Shown here: piece by piece, positions 1 through 12,300 of the stretch
Layout of the letters: each line of letters starts with the position of its first letter
Numbering within the stretch: position 1 is the stretch's first letter
Origin: Poecilobothrus nobilitatus
Taxonomy: Eukaryota > Arthropoda > Insecta > Diptera > Dolichopodidae
Reading direction: 5' to 3'
Assembly: GCA_947095535.1 (NCBI GenBank)
Contig: OX352774.1
Location: 32,194,496-32,258,495 of the forward strand
Length of the DNA stretch: 64,000 nt
Position numbers and translations under genes: made by a program
The notes under the pieces: generated by a model
Told to the model about the DNA's origin: nothing
The model's input: the letters and a program-made list of their open reading frames with translations, nothing else
Database searches by the model: none

Positions 1-1936
1 TGGTAGTTGTTATGTTAATATTTTCTAGCGCCGACAAATCGCTGTTGTGTATGACCCATGGTAGGTGCAGAAGTAAAGAACGTCAAAAGCGTTCTCTATT
101 TTATTTTTTTTGACTTCTAAATACTTAGCACTTGAGGATAAATTCAGTATGTAAAGCCCTTGAATTCCTTACCCCTATTTTTCATTTTTTATAGGCAACT
201 TAATAGTCTACAAAATTTTTTGAGTCTATTAGCTCTAGCTGGTTGCTGCTTCTATCTGCATTTATTCCTTTTCAATATTTCGCAGTTTCTTCTGTTAACA
301 ACTCCTTTTTCAAGTTACCTTAGTCCTGTTATAAAGCGGGTGCTCTTAATTTTCTTCTTTTATTCGAATGTGGGAATCTACTTAAATATTTCCATGCTAG
401 GATGAGAGTTATCCGGCTTTCATATCAAGTCAAGTAGTGCTATAAGAAGTTCCAAATATTTATGGTCTTAGGATTATATTTTGATATTTTTTGTGGTCAG
501 AATATTTTACATAATATCTGCTCATATTAAAAGAAATTTCTAACGTAGTGTTAAATTCATAACATTCTCCAAATAAATAAATTTTCTAATTTGTAAATGA
601 AAAAAAAAAAACTCTTCTTTTATGTTAGAACAAATTTAAAACTTTTTCTGAACAGAAAAGTACCTCAATACTTAAGAGAATTTTTAAAATGAAACTCTGA
701 AGAATTTTCCAATCTATTTTATTTACTAAACTTAAACATCTTTTGCTAAAAACTTTCAATGCTTGGTAATTTTCAAAGGACTTTAAAGAAAATTTTTTTA
801 AAATAATATAATAAATTAAACTATAAAGGATATCAAAAATTTTTATAAATCACTTCCTTTTTCAAAAGATGCAAAAAATTATATTATCTGCGAAAATATA
901 TCTGAGTTAAAGAGGATGAGTGCAAAGATTTATAGAATGTTGCAATTAAGTTTTTAGTATTAAACAAAGTTTTTTCATTATTAAAATTGTTAATTCAATA
1001 ACTTATTTTTCATAATAATGAAGACCTTGATCACAAGATTTAAATTATGTCAATAAAGTTTTCCTTGGAAAAATTCAATTATCAAATATGTAATGCACAA
1101 CTTGACATAAAAATTTACTTAGAAATCGGAAAACTTCGTAAGAAAATTATATTAGAGCATACATTTACACATAGGAATTATTTTGAAAGGGTTATGAAGA
1201 TGCCAATTAAAAAGTTTCAACTATTTTTCTTCTTTTTATTTTAAATTTTCTATTCTTTCATAAATGCAAGGATAATTGTTTTAAAGTTCTATTAAATTAA
1301 AATTTCCGTACATTTAAATGAAAAACTGAAACTTTTCGAACTTTTTAATAGTATATTTACTAGCTATAATATGTAGTTGAAAAGAATCAGTAGAGTTATT
1401 AAAAAATTATCTTTTCGTTTTGAATTATTATTAAATAAAGACATATCTGCAACAATTTTATAACTTAAATAACTTTTTACTTTTCATAATAAAGTTTCTT
1501 AAGTCTCTAAAGGTAAGATTTTTTTTCATATGGTAATTTTTATTAAAATTGTGCTTTGGATACTATCAACTCCATAGCTGATAACGTTTTTTTCGCTTTG
1601 TATCATTTTTAATATTGATCAAGGCTCAAGAGGATTTTTCATCAGATATCCAGTTTTTGTCAATAATTGGTTTTTAGAAACGTCCAACATTGAAAATATT
1701 TAAAATTTGAAGTTTTTGAACTACCTTTACAGGTCTTGAATTTTCTTATAGAATAAATAGACACAAAATAAGAGTAGCGACAAAAATGAAAAAAGAAAAC
1801 TGTAAGAAAAAACAATGGAGTATAAAATTAAAACTAGCCTGAGAAAGTACAACCGAAAAGATATGAAAAAAATCATAGCATTGTGTAAAAATAAACTGAT
1901 AATTTAATATAAACTGAGACTAAATTAAAAGGTTTC
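1..1936. other. AT-rich DNA, no gene seen
   Basis: Probably intron of the RASD-like gene, whose 3' exons are expected to the left. I searched the minus strand for continuation of the G domain (DVFILVF, then NKxD) and saw none. A short open frame at 160-405 is Leu/Phe-rich noise of T-rich DNA. Confidence 0.5.
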
Positions 1937-2283
1937 CTGTCGGATCACTGCCGGCTAAAAGGACACTTAAAGAAAATTGGAATAGAGAATGATGATACAT
2001 ATAGATTCTGTCGAGAATAAGAACAATCTCCAGAACTGCCTAGTTTTACTCCGAGCAAGATATGCAAGCGTAGGAGCATATTACCTATATGCACTTAAGA
2101 TCATATTACTTTACCAAAGAAAACTGCCAGAAATAATAAACATTCTACAGATTTTCAATTTCTTAGAGTCAGTATGTCTGACAGAAGTATTATAAGTGGA
2201 TGCAAAATCCACAACACATAATAATAGAGAGAATACCCCTTAATAATAATACCCCCTTAAATAATAATAATCTAATCTAATAA
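1937..2283 (+). mobile_element. Decayed 3' end of an RNase H-bearing LINE
   Basis: Reading from 1937 gives DHCRLKGHLKKIGIENDD followed by a CRxC-like pair (YRFCRE) and then a stop. This matches the C-terminal GHxxLxxHLxxIGI...CxxC...H...C tail of I/LOA/R1-type LINE polyproteins. Later text resumes in another frame (LPEIINILQIFNFLESVCL near 2127-2180), so the ORF is broken by stops and frameshifts. The non-coding 3' part contains a segment near 2167-2211 that recurs inverted at 20203-20250. The copy ends in TAATCTAATCTAAT near 2265-2283, the same kind of tail as the other copy. It is 5'-truncated and inactive. Confidence 0.7.
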
Positions 2284-5179
2284 ATTTGAAGAGTGTAAAA
2301 TCAATGAATAAAATTTAAAAAAAAAACTCAAACAAATAAAAAAATCCACAACTTTATGTTCCATTTTATCCTAGAGTTGAAACAGTTAATTATGATTGAA
2401 ATTTTTCAAATTTTAAAATACGCTATCAGAAAATATCAACAAAATTTCAAAACGGATAAATTTTTAAATTAGTGTAACCAGATGGTGTGAAATTTATTCA
2501 TTCTATAAAACTTTATTTTTGAATTTTAATGATCCATTTATTACATTTTGTGAAAAGTTAGTTATTTTATTTATTTCGCAAATAAATTTAAAAAAAAAAT
2601 TGCATATTCAATATTTAGTAATTGCATTATAACTAATGACATTTTAAATTAAAAATTCAATTTATTTAATTGTATGAAAATAAAAGTTTCATGCTTCATT
2701 AATTAAAGAAATTATGTTTAAATTGAATAACATTGTGTTGTTAAATCAGAAAAATCAATAATTGAGTAATTTTGACGTATAACATGCATATTTATTATAA
2801 AGTTTAAAACGCGCCTAAAATTATGCAAAGAATGATAATTGCAAATTTTAGAGGTGTTGATTTTAAATTAGTAATAAAACGAAATCTATATAAAGTTGAA
2901 AGAGCCAAACCGAAAAGTTTTAAAATATCAGTTTTAATATTTATTTCATTATTCACTTTATTTAAAAATTTTCAAGCTAAGTATTTTAACTGTCCGTTCT
3001 ATTTAAACATTTACTAAAAAATTAACTGTCATTTAGTTTTCAAAATATTTGCATAACAAAATTAATTCAAGGTTTAAAATTTAGAAGTATATTTTTATAG
3101 AAATTATGATCAAATTTTCCGGAAAAAATAATATCATCTATCAGAAACACTTATCCTGTTTTATTAATACTTTATAAAACGGGGTACTTGTTCTTATGAA
3201 AACAAAAGATTGATGCTTTCATTTCAAAATATTACAAAGAGAAATAACAGGCAAAGCTTCAGCTGCATATCCTTATGCAGTTGAAATTATCACATAGTAT
3301 AATTCCGCTTACAAAAATACGTTTTTTGATATGAGCATCGCTAATGTGAAACCATCTTCCATTTTTAAAATTTCATTCGCTAAACTTAACTTCCCTTGTA
3401 CAAGCAGTTCATAAGTACTAACAGAATATTATTTGGTCAAAAGAAGTAGTTGGTGTTTAATGCGTTACAGTTAGCTGGTGTTTGGTTGGTCCCACTATCC
3501 AAGTATTTTTAACTGCAAACATTGATTTCAATTGCAAACTGTAATTAGTTGAATTGTCTTAATATAATTGTGTTTTAATCGAATTGTTTTTAGTTGAATT
3601 GTTTTAGTCGAATGGGCCTGTAATCGTTTAATGGATTTTCCATTAAATTCATGAATCGTTTAATGGATTTGGAAATGGATGGTTTAGGTTCAGTAATTTT
3701 AAATTAAATTTAGTCAATTAATTAATTTACATTTAAATCCAGGTAATTAAAAAATAATGGAAAATCTTGCAACTAAATTAAGCTTTTAGGTGATTGCAGT
3801 TATAATTTAAAGAATATTTACAATTGAAAACGCTTTTTAAACCTTCGCATATGAGTTTTAATGATTTCGGAGGCTCAGTGTAATATCTGTCGACAAATTC
3901 ACTCAGATTTATTTTTAAATAATAACTAAATACTACTGGTTTAGGTTGGAACAAAAGGGTAAGTTGCAGTCGAATAGAAGCTTAACCAACGAAAGACGAG
4001 ACGCTTCGAAAAACGAGACCATAAAATAATATATATATTTCAGTGGGATTCGAACGTACTTCACCCAAATAAGAGATCACAAGTGGACACAATATTAGAG
4101 ATTTAATAAATAATATTACACAAAATAACTATTTGTTTATATCTCAACCAGGAAAAAAAGAAGAAAATAGAATAGGACACAAAATAAACAACTCAATATT
4201 AAGGTTTCTTAATGTTTTAAAGTTTTCAATTAAAATGTTGTGATATAACTCCAATTCAGATTTGTCATCTACCGATCCCATTTTTTTCCATAATATAATT
4301 TTTTTTTTTTAATAAATAGAAAATGTTTGTCAGTTTCCTTGAATTCTACAATCAACATAGTCAAGATATCATAAATTATCTTTTTAATATTTTCACAAGT
4401 GTTTTTATTTTTAAATTTCCATTTACGGATTAGGAAAAAAGGAAAAAATATTCACCTACTTTAGACAATAAAACTTTTTCTACAGGTTTTAGTTTAGTAT
4501 AATATTGTTTATATTGGATTAAAAGGTTCTTTTAATGGTTATTTCAGTCCTTATATGGTTATTTTTCTAAAATTTAAATATTTTTTGTTTTTTTATTTTA
4601 GAATTTAAAAAAAGGAACAAAGTTAGTTTTTTTTTTCAGTTTTAGAAATTTGTTATGTTTCCACAGGTGTTGATCATTTAAATTAAAATATCCTTTCAAA
4701 AATAGATATAAAATTTAAAATATTGTTTATATTATAAGGATGGATATAAAAATTATTTATTTAAACTTAAAAAAAAAAAAAAAATTAGTCGGATGCGGCA
4801 GAAAAATGAATCAGTTGACAAAAAAATGTATTACACTCTACACTTCTTTTTTTGGTCACTTTTAAGTTTATTATCAGTTTTAGAACTTGTATAAATAATG
4901 TGCAGTATAGAAAAACATATTATATTAAAAATTCCTTTAACTCGGAGGAAACAAAGAGTAAAATGAAACTGTTGGAATTTATCAATAATAGATACCTACG
5001 ATCAAATTTCAAAACCAAAACTAATGTAGTTAAGACTCTAACACTGTATACGAATTTCAAAAGTGTGGTTTGATTCATTTAAACATTTTGATTTGAAAAA
5101 TTTATATTTATATTTTCAACTGATGAATAAAATTAACTTAAAAAAAAAAAATTACATTAAATGAATAATAATAATTTAC
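2284..5179. other. AT-rich DNA, no gene seen
   Basis: Probably the next intron of the RASD-like gene, downstream of its donor at 5180. A short degenerate repetition of TTAGTTGAATTGTTTTAGTC lies near 3545-3615, and ATCGTTTAATGGATTT recurs near 3624 and 3655. Apart from a tRNA-like fragment at 4042-4093, nothing else is recognisable. Confidence 0.5.
4042..4093 (-). other. tRNA-like fragment with a B-box match
   Basis: The minus strand reads GTTCGAATCCC, a good Pol III B-box, near 4045-4055. It is preceded by text resembling an anticodon arm (GTGATCTCTTATTTGG). I cannot see a clear A-box or paired stems, so it is at most a SINE-head relic. Confidence 0.25.
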
Positions 5180-5373
5180 CTGTTAAAAATGATAATCGTC
5201 GCATTGCCGGAAACGGATGATTACCAGACGTATCTAAAATATCTAATTGATGAACTTCACCTCTAATTCTATATAATTTTCTATGAAAATCTTCAATTGT
5301 TGGTGTATAAGATTCTTCGAATTTTCCACCTAAGAAACGTGCAACTAAAGATGTTTTACCAGCTCTGGCAGAT
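5180..5373 (-). CDS. RASD1-like: RASD-type (Dexras1/Rhes) small GTPase, internal exon
   Basis: This exon encodes the first half of the G domain of a RASD-family Ras-like GTPase, a GTP-binding signalling switch. Joined to the exon at 22082-22805, the junction gives the P-loop LGSARAGKT (GxxxxGKT). Then come switch I with YTPTIEDF and the G3 box DTSG followed by NHPFPAMRRLSFLTG. That NHPF text replaces the usual Ras Gln61 region and is a hallmark of RASD1/RASD2. The acceptor on the minus strand is TTTTAG before 5373 and the donor is G|GTAAAT after 5180. Intron phases are 2 upstream and 1 downstream. The 194 bases contain no in-frame stop, although this DNA is rich in stops. The next exon should begin with the rest of the Gly codon and encode DVFILVF-like text. 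I did not find it in 1-5179, so it is probably left of the window. Family assignment is firm; whether it is the one-to-one orthologue of vertebrate RASD1 or RASD2 cannot be settled. Confidence 0.92.
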
Positions 5374-5550
5374 CTAAAATCAAAATAAAAAAAAAATGGT
5401 ATAAATAAAAATAAATTTTTTTTGATTAATTTTTAACTTAGATTATTTAAACTAAAAAAAATCATTTTAATATTTTAATTTAAATTTAAGAATTTTAAAA
5501 TTTTAATACTAATATATTGAAAAACTATATTTTAAAAATCTATTATAAAA

Positions 5551-5793
5551 TTTATTTATTTATTTATTTATATTCAGGTACCGTGGTACATAAATGTGCC
5601 AGGTAGCTACAATCCCTGTTTCCTGGTAGGAATGTGAGGTGTACGTGATATTATGATATATAAAGTATTTACATATTTCGATATCTGAATATTTTTTTTT
5701 TTATATTATGATATTGTACCGGGAATCGAACCCGAGACCTCTTATTCCCTTATGAATGAGAAGCAGTGCGTCAACCACTGGACGAATGGCTGG
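5551..5793 (-). mobile_element. tRNA-derived SINE (family B)
   Basis: On the minus strand a tRNA-like head starts near 5793. It has an A-box-like TCCAGTGGTTGACGCA (5769-5784), an anticodon-arm-like stretch, and a perfect B-box GGTTCGATTCC (5722-5732) inside GGGTTCGATTCCCGG. A body of about 150 bp follows, and the element ends in an (AAAT)n tail at 5551-5575. Head, body and simple-repeat tail are the classic SINE layout. Near the tail the body carries AACAGGGATTGTAGCTACC and GGCACATTTATGTACC, similar to the 3' part of the other SINE family in this window. Confidence 0.75.
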
Positions 5794-6534
5794 ATAAATT
5801 GGTAGAATATTTTATGGTAGAATAAATTGTTTACAATAATTGTGAATTACATTATGAAGTTATTTTTAGCTTTTCTACGAAAATTTTTAATTTTTGTTCG
5901 TTTGTATTGAAGATTTTTTTACTGTTTGGTTCAGATATAAATCATGGTATTTATCGTCAACTTCTTTCTCTGTAACCTATCCATTACTGGACGTTCCCAG
6001 TAGTCATAATATAATATTTCTATAACATTTTTGAAGCTGATCTTATCTTCTACCAAAATTGCATCAAGTCGTCATATTTTATTTAGCAGGTCAAATTTCT
6101 TATGTTCTACAACTAATTATTTCCAATTCCTTGACTTTCTTCAATTTTTCTTTGAACAATTAATAATAATAACACTTCATATTTTTGTGTCCTTACATAG
6201 CCAAAATATCATATTTTACTGTGCTTGATATTTTGTTAATACTTCTTTTGGTGTATTGATTCTTCGAAGATCTTGCTCATTGGAAATATTTATCGTCGAA
6301 AATAAATCTTCCTCATTGGAAATATCTTCGCAATGAAATTTTTAGCATTCTTTTGTTCACATTATAACCATTATAAATATTACATTTTAGCATTAAAAAT
6401 CAATATCTAAAAACCTCAAACTGGTTTATGTTACTGGCTTTTAAGATTCAGGCTTCTGTTCGGTGTAATAGGGAGTAAACTAAACCAGTAGAATATAGAG
6501 AGGCAGTATAAAGAGGTAGAATACGAAGTAGACG

Positions 6535-6575
6535 TTCATGAATCGAAATCAAATGTTTAGATTTCGATTCATGAA
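6535..6575. repeat. Perfect 16-bp inverted repeat (hairpin)
   Basis: TTCATGAATCGAAATC (6535-6550) is followed, after a 9-base spacer, by its exact reverse complement (6560-6575). It has no T-run of the kind expected for a terminator and no neighbouring gene. It may be a foldback-element remnant. Confidence 0.85.
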
Positions 6576-8044
6576 ATGTCTTAATTTTTGCTGTTTTTAT
6601 ATAGCAGTTACAGTATTTTTTAAAGATTGGATTAATATAGAATCATCGATACTTAATTTACATAGACCGGCCCCAAATTAACTTGAATGAGCAAATAATA
6701 ATTATGATAAGTGCACGTGCGCATAGATAATATATGGGCTTTAATTACAGACTCTTAAAGATGCTATAAAACAAGATCTTTTTATTTTTGTTTATTCATT
6801 CTTAATGTTATATAAAATGAAAATGTCTCAATGTCTAGTCTAAAAATGTTCTGGTCACAAATTTTTAAAAATTGTATTTAACATGTTATGCCTTATTCCC
6901 TGTTTTATTAACTATTTATTTGATAGTAGGTGAGTAAAAATTTAACTTCGATATTTTTAAATTTAAGAATTTTTTTTTTTTTTATTATCATTATCTCCTT
7001 AATAGAAAAAGCAAACCAAATTTAAAAAAAGGACTCTTTTTTCATTTTAATTTATTTCAATTCTTGTCATAGTCATTTTAATTTCATTCTTGTCAGTTAA
7101 AATCCATTATATTAAAAAAAAAAACGCAAAACAAAATATGAATTTTCTTTGTAATAAGTAAATAATAATTGAATTTTTGTTTTTCTTGTGATTAGTACAA
7201 AAAAAAAAAAAATTTTCACCTTCTAATATATACCTCATATTTATAGACATAACCTTCACAATATATGAGACCACTTTGAAAAGAATTCTTCCAAAGATGT
7301 TTTTTTAATCGTCTGCATACAAAACATTTTCAAGGATATTTTATTAGTATATCAAAGATATTTATCATCATATTATTCTTAACAAAGTTTGAGAATTTTT
7401 TCAATGTTTATTTTTTTTTTTTTGGCTTCTTTTAAGATATACTGTATATGTCTAGGAGACATAATGTTAAGAGACAACATACCTTTTATGATTTTTTTTT
7501 TTTTAAGATTTAAGATAATTTTTTATTTTATTTCTAGCAATTTATTTTTTGATTAAAACTTTTGTGGGTTTATATTTAAAGAATTCACTAGGGACTTACT
7601 ATATTCACAAATTTATGTGGAAAATGTAGGTATATAGGGCTTTAGAAATGAAAAAGAAAGAAAAAAGTCATGAACTTTTAAATATGTTTACAAATATTTA
7701 AGGTATTATACTTGTTAGAATGTAATTAACTTAATTTCACAAGTAACATTCCATTCTTTCAAAAGAGATTTTTGGATAAAGAAAGATATAACATAGATAT
7801 AGAATATTAACGTAGAATAAAATTTGTTATACTATGTTCATACTATGGGTGTTGAACAAGAAGTAAACAGGTTTTGAAAAATGGTGTTCATACTACACAA
7901 CTAGTTTAAGTTTTGACAGCTATCAAAATCAAAAATGGATACTAGAAAAAGGTTATTAGGTTTATATGCCAATTATGATTATTGAAAAAAAAAAATATAA
8001 CTTTTTTCTTCTTTTTGCTTGGTAATATGTAAGTCTCTATTTTT

Positions 8045-9628
8045 ACATCTTTATATTCGTACTATAGGATCGGGTATAATAAAATTACTCCTCCGTTTGT
8101 AACACCTCGAAATAAGCGAGCTAGATATACCTTCAAAGGTATGGATCGGATCAGAAAAAAATTCTAAGACTTTTGAGCCATGTCCGTCCGTCCGTCCGTC
8201 CGTCAGCACGCTAACTCAAAAACTAAGAAAGCTAGAATCTTGAAATTTACACAAAATATTCTGGGAGTAATTTGTAGGTTTTCCATTTTTTTTGGTTGAG
8301 TTTGGATCAAACCTTAAGGTAGCTCTCGAACACCTAACTTTTAGATCCCCACATTTTTTTTTAAATAGAGCTATGAAATTTTAACTGCTAATAGATCTCA
8401 CAAAAATATTAATTTTATTTTTAATAACTTTTTTTTGTAGCCCCACTCGTTACGGAGCTACAGCTTTCCAAAGGTTCAAAAAACCTCTATATTTAAATTG
8501 TTATAGCACAAGTTGTATAAGGTATATCTTCATTTTGAAAACGCCAAACGATTACTAATTTTATTAGCTTTAAAAGTATATATACAAAAAATATATATTT
8601 GTGGCATACAGTGTCATAATTTACCGTTATGCGAAACTCAAATTTTGCAAAATCCTTTAACCCTTCTATCTTCTAAACGGTTTAAGTTGAAACTTGAAAT
8701 TTTGACAGAAGTTAGATCTTTGAAAATAAGTATGAGTCATTTCAGAAATTTTTTTTGTATCACTCCCCGTTTAGGAGCTATAAGGGGTCAAAAACTGAAA
8801 ATTTCCTATTTTTAAACACCTGTAACTTGAACACCTGTTAAAAGTTTTTTGAAGTAATACACAAAATTAAAGCTTCAACATTATACTCTTATTTCTGTTA
8901 ACAACTTTATTTAATAATATATGGTTACTTTGTAATTGACGAAAGAGTTACTTGATTTTTTCAAATTTTCTAACAAATTTCTTTAACGAATTTTTTCCAT
9001 TTTATTTTACTCGATAATTTGAAATTGTTGAGGATATAATGCGTAATACAAAAAAATGTAAATAAATAAACAACATAACGGTTGCTTGAAGAATTTTTAT
9101 TAATATGATATTGATATATATACATACTTATATAATATCATGTTTATTTACATATCGTTTATGTCACTAGTGAATGAATGATAAGAGTATAGATGTATAT
9201 TATATAGCGCCGTATTTACATACATATATGTATTTTATTGTACTTATAAGAAATTATCCTGTCAATGGAATATTTAAATATAATATAATATAATATTTAA
9301 AATTATATTTACTATTTTGTACTAAGTAAATTTAATATACATTTACCGCTTAGTATTAAATGGTACTATAGAATATTTGAAAAAGTTTTGGACTGATAAT
9401 CGTTATGTGGAAGGTTAAAATCTGCTTTTGAAGAATGTATAAACATATAGTTTGAATATATGTACAACCCATAGTTCTAGAAATTATAAAATTCACCCAA
9501 ATTATTTTAAAATACTAAAATATTAAGAAAATAATATTGTAAGCAGAGTGACAGGCTGTGAACATACTAACGGTTCGTACGGGTATCTAAGAGTTGACAA
9601 AGGCAACTGTATTCTTCCTCGTTTTTTT
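8045..9628 (+). mobile_element. 1.58-kb non-coding element with GTCC run, copy A
   Basis: The full length matches, inverted, the copy at 34254-35828. One end carries a small hairpin, here degenerate (TATTCGTACTATAGGATCGGGTATA), and the other carries CGTACGGGTATC near 9577. A GTCC run is at 8182-8204, soon followed by GCTAGAATCTTGAAATTTAC. From memory, a TATACCC...GGGTATA hairpin followed by a GTCCGTCC run is the layout of a non-autonomous element common in fly genomes. No long ORF is present. It sits inside the inverted-repeat element 7833-10022, so it arrived later. Confidence 0.75.
8182..8204. repeat. (GTCC)n microsatellite inside element copy A
   Basis: Five uninterrupted GTCC units plus a partial one. 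The equivalent tract in copy B at 35663-35693 has about seven units, so the tract differs in length between the two element copies. Confidence 0.95.
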
Positions 9629-10375
9629 TCATTTTAGTTAGAAATCTAGTTATTAAAAAATAGAGTTTTTTTACAAACAAAATAAACATTGGTTTGTAAA
9701 AACAAAAATAAAATTTGGGAATTAAATATTTCGTATTGATCATAAAAAAATGGAAAATAAAAAATTTATTTTTCCGTCCATTTTTACATTTATTGTTTAA
9801 CAATGCATTTAAAAAAAAATTAAAGTTATCAAAAGGTTATGAAAAATACATAAAACTTTGATTCATCGAAAAAAAAATCGATTATGTCAAAAATTTGAAT
9901 ATACAACCTTGAAGATAAACTAGTTTAAAAATGACATATTTTTTCATAGAATATTTTCTTGTTAAACAGGAATTAAACTAGTTTATCGAGTTAAACATGT
10001 TTAACTGTGTAGTATGAACATATTATTAGTCAATTTCTGTTAAAATAAAAAAATATCAAACAACCATTCAGTCAATATTCCTGCCACATTTAATCTAAAA
10101 AATTTATTTTGAAATTGTTTTAACTTAAAAATTCAGAAAATATATTTTAAACTCGATAACTAAAAAAAAAATATCATCACAATATCAGCATCATGTAATA
10201 ACTCCGTAATCCAAATACGAAATAATTCCTTAAAATTTTTTTTTGTTTTCATAATGGAGTTATTTTATTTCGTTCGGATTTATTTCCTTTCGTTTTTATG
10301 GCCGTAATTCCTTTTATATTGTGAATTAAAAGACGATATGGCCATATTTCGTCTTAAGAATTGTATATGTGACAT

Positions 10376-10505
10376 ATTGAACTCGGAGAGATTTTATAGT
10401 TGGTTACAAGATTAGAGTTGGCCGATTTTCGGGAATATGTATATGCAAGATTCTGAGTTAGGAAAAATTTTAAAATTGGTTACGAAATCAGATGTCCAAT
10501 TTAAT
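10376..10505 (+). repeat. Dispersed repeat, two tandem units of about 75 bp (copy 1)
   Basis: The unit reads roughly GATTCTGAGTTAGGAAAAATT, TTAAAATTGGTTACGAAATC, then a GCCG/GTCC region and a GGAATATG segment. Two diverged units lie in tandem. Related units occur at 27650-27803 and 58700-58860. No coding content. Confidence 0.5.
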
Positions 10506-12109
10506 GTTTGAGTAGATTTTATGTTTCGCAATACGTGAATACCCTATAGTTTTAAAGTATGGCTTCTTTCAGTTGTATTTTAATTTTACAATATTTTAAT
10601 ATACTGGACTACTATTTATTAAGCTTTCCAACTGTTCTATTTTCAATTCGAACTTGTAACGGTTGCGTCTATAATAGCAATATTGTAACAGTAACATTCA
10701 ATTCGCATGCCTAGTGGAATACTGCCATATTTCAAAATTTTAAGTTTCGATAAAATTACAATCAAAGTTTTAATCAATTTTGTAAGACTGTAGTATTTTA
10801 GTTAGTATTCATCTGAAATAATATGGCGGGTTTCATTTTTAAAATGCTCAGTTGAATAGTGCCATAGTTTCTTAATAATCACAGATTTGAATTGCCACAT
10901 TTTAAATTAAAACTTTTGAAATTTACAACTATGCTTAGTTTTAAAATATCAAAACGTCAAAAATGAAAAAAATTTAAAAAAAAAAATATTTCAGAAAGTT
11001 TCTGCATAAGAAAACTGCCAAAATTGCAAAGGATGTAATATATTTCTTAAAATCTAGTAGTTATTTATTCAGACGAAAATGTATATAAACGCAAATGAGT
11101 CAGTTTTTCATTTTCACTAAAAATATTCACACAACACGTAGGTTCATAAAAAACAGTATACAGCGGCCAATTTCTTAAATTATGTTTGCTGAAGTAAACT
11201 AAAATGAACATAAATTATGTTTCCTGAAGTAAACAAACTATACATAAAGCCAGCGTAGCATACGCCAGTCTGGTAATCTAGAAATAATATTGGTGAATAA
11301 TAAAAAGAAATATTTTTCTTTTCTTATAGGTATATTTTTTATTTATCAAGCTTTTTGAAGGGGTAGTAAAGACACCTTATCATTATGAACAGCACTTTGA
11401 ATATAATATTTTACTACTATTTAGTTCTGCCGTCCAATTTGTAGCTTTCTTCATTCTTCATTAATTTATTGGGCTACCAACTTTCATTTATATCTACAAA
11501 ACCCCGACTGTGGACATTTGAAATCGAAACGTTTAATTTTCTCTTTCCAGCTCTTCTCTTTGGGGAGCCTCAATTGCTGTTCTTCGCGAGAATCTTTCGG
11601 AAACCGAATTAACTCTGCGCATTCTTTCTTGTATTTTTGCGCCTTGTATTTTTATAATATTGACTACGATTCATAATGAATAATAATAATTAAATATAAA
11701 TATTTTTCTCATAAATGAAAGAACTATTAAAAATATTAGGAAATTAAAATTACTGACTAAATATTATGTAAGTATATCAATAAAAAAAGGAAAAAAATAT
11801 ATAAATGATCCTAAAAAAAAAAAGTAGATTGAAAAAAAATATGAGTTACTCTTAGCTTTGTTATTTTTTTAGGAAAAATTATTAATTTTGTGACTTCCTC
11901 CCTATACAAGAATTTATTACCTTTGGTAATTTTCTATCTACATACATATGTATTTATTTATGTAAAATTTTTGATGTTTTAATGCATTTATAATGTACAT
12001 ATGTATGTATGTATGTATAAATAGATATCAATAAAAATTTGAATCTATTGTTTCTAAAAAAAAAATACGAATTTGCCTTATAGAATTCCTTTAGATAAAT
12101 ATAAATTTA

Positions 12110-12300
12110 GGGCCTCAGTGGCCTAGTGGGTAAGAGCGTATAAAATACGCTGTAAACACCGAGGGAGTGTGGTTTCGACTCCCACACACGTCGTAATAGT
12201 TATTTCCCCTTACGACATTTACAGTCATGCCTGAACAGGAAAGGCTTTGTAATTTCCTGTCCACATTTATGAGGCAGAGAAATGCAATAAACAAAAAAAA
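12110..12300 (+). mobile_element. tRNA-derived SINE (family A), copy 1
   Basis: The head begins GGCCTCAGTGGCCTAG. The A-box TGGCCTAGTGG is at 12119-12129. The B-box GGTTTCGACTCC at 12171-12182 carries one extra T compared with GGTTCGANTCC. The body includes CCTGAACAGGAAAGGC and CTGTCCACATTTATG, and it ends in an A-rich tail (AATAAACAAAAAAAA, 12286-12300). The copy at 25594-25768 matches over its whole length in inverted orientation, which confirms a dispersed family. Confidence 0.85.

Larger units (their letters stand above)
7833..10022. mobile_element. Inverted-repeat (MITE-like) element, interrupted by a second element
   Basis: The outer ends are inverted: TATGTTCATACTA at 7833-7845, and the same text reading inward from 10022 on the minus strand. 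A second TGTTCATACTACACA lies inside the left end at 7885-7899. The right arm is rich in perfect palindromes: GTTAAACATGTTTAAC (9990-10005) and the pair GATAAACTAGTTTAA / TTAAACTAGTTTATC (9914-9928 and 9973-9987). Removing the nested 8045-9628 insertion leaves about 600 bp with no coding capacity. The left flank ends in TA and the right flank begins TA, compatible with a TA target site, but this is not decisive. Confidence 0.55.

Noticed and set aside
160..405. 81-codon plus-strand open frame
   Set aside because: Phe/Leu-rich translation of T-rich DNA with no domain, start context or splice support.
8513..8815. 100-codon open frame
   Set aside because: It lies wholly inside the non-coding 1.58-kb element, and the inverted copy has indels in this stretch.
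11540..11690. Possible exon after TTTCCAG with two open frames in a GC-richer patch
   Set aside because: Two frames are equally open, no family is recognised, and there is no partner exon or donor; probably an old repeat.
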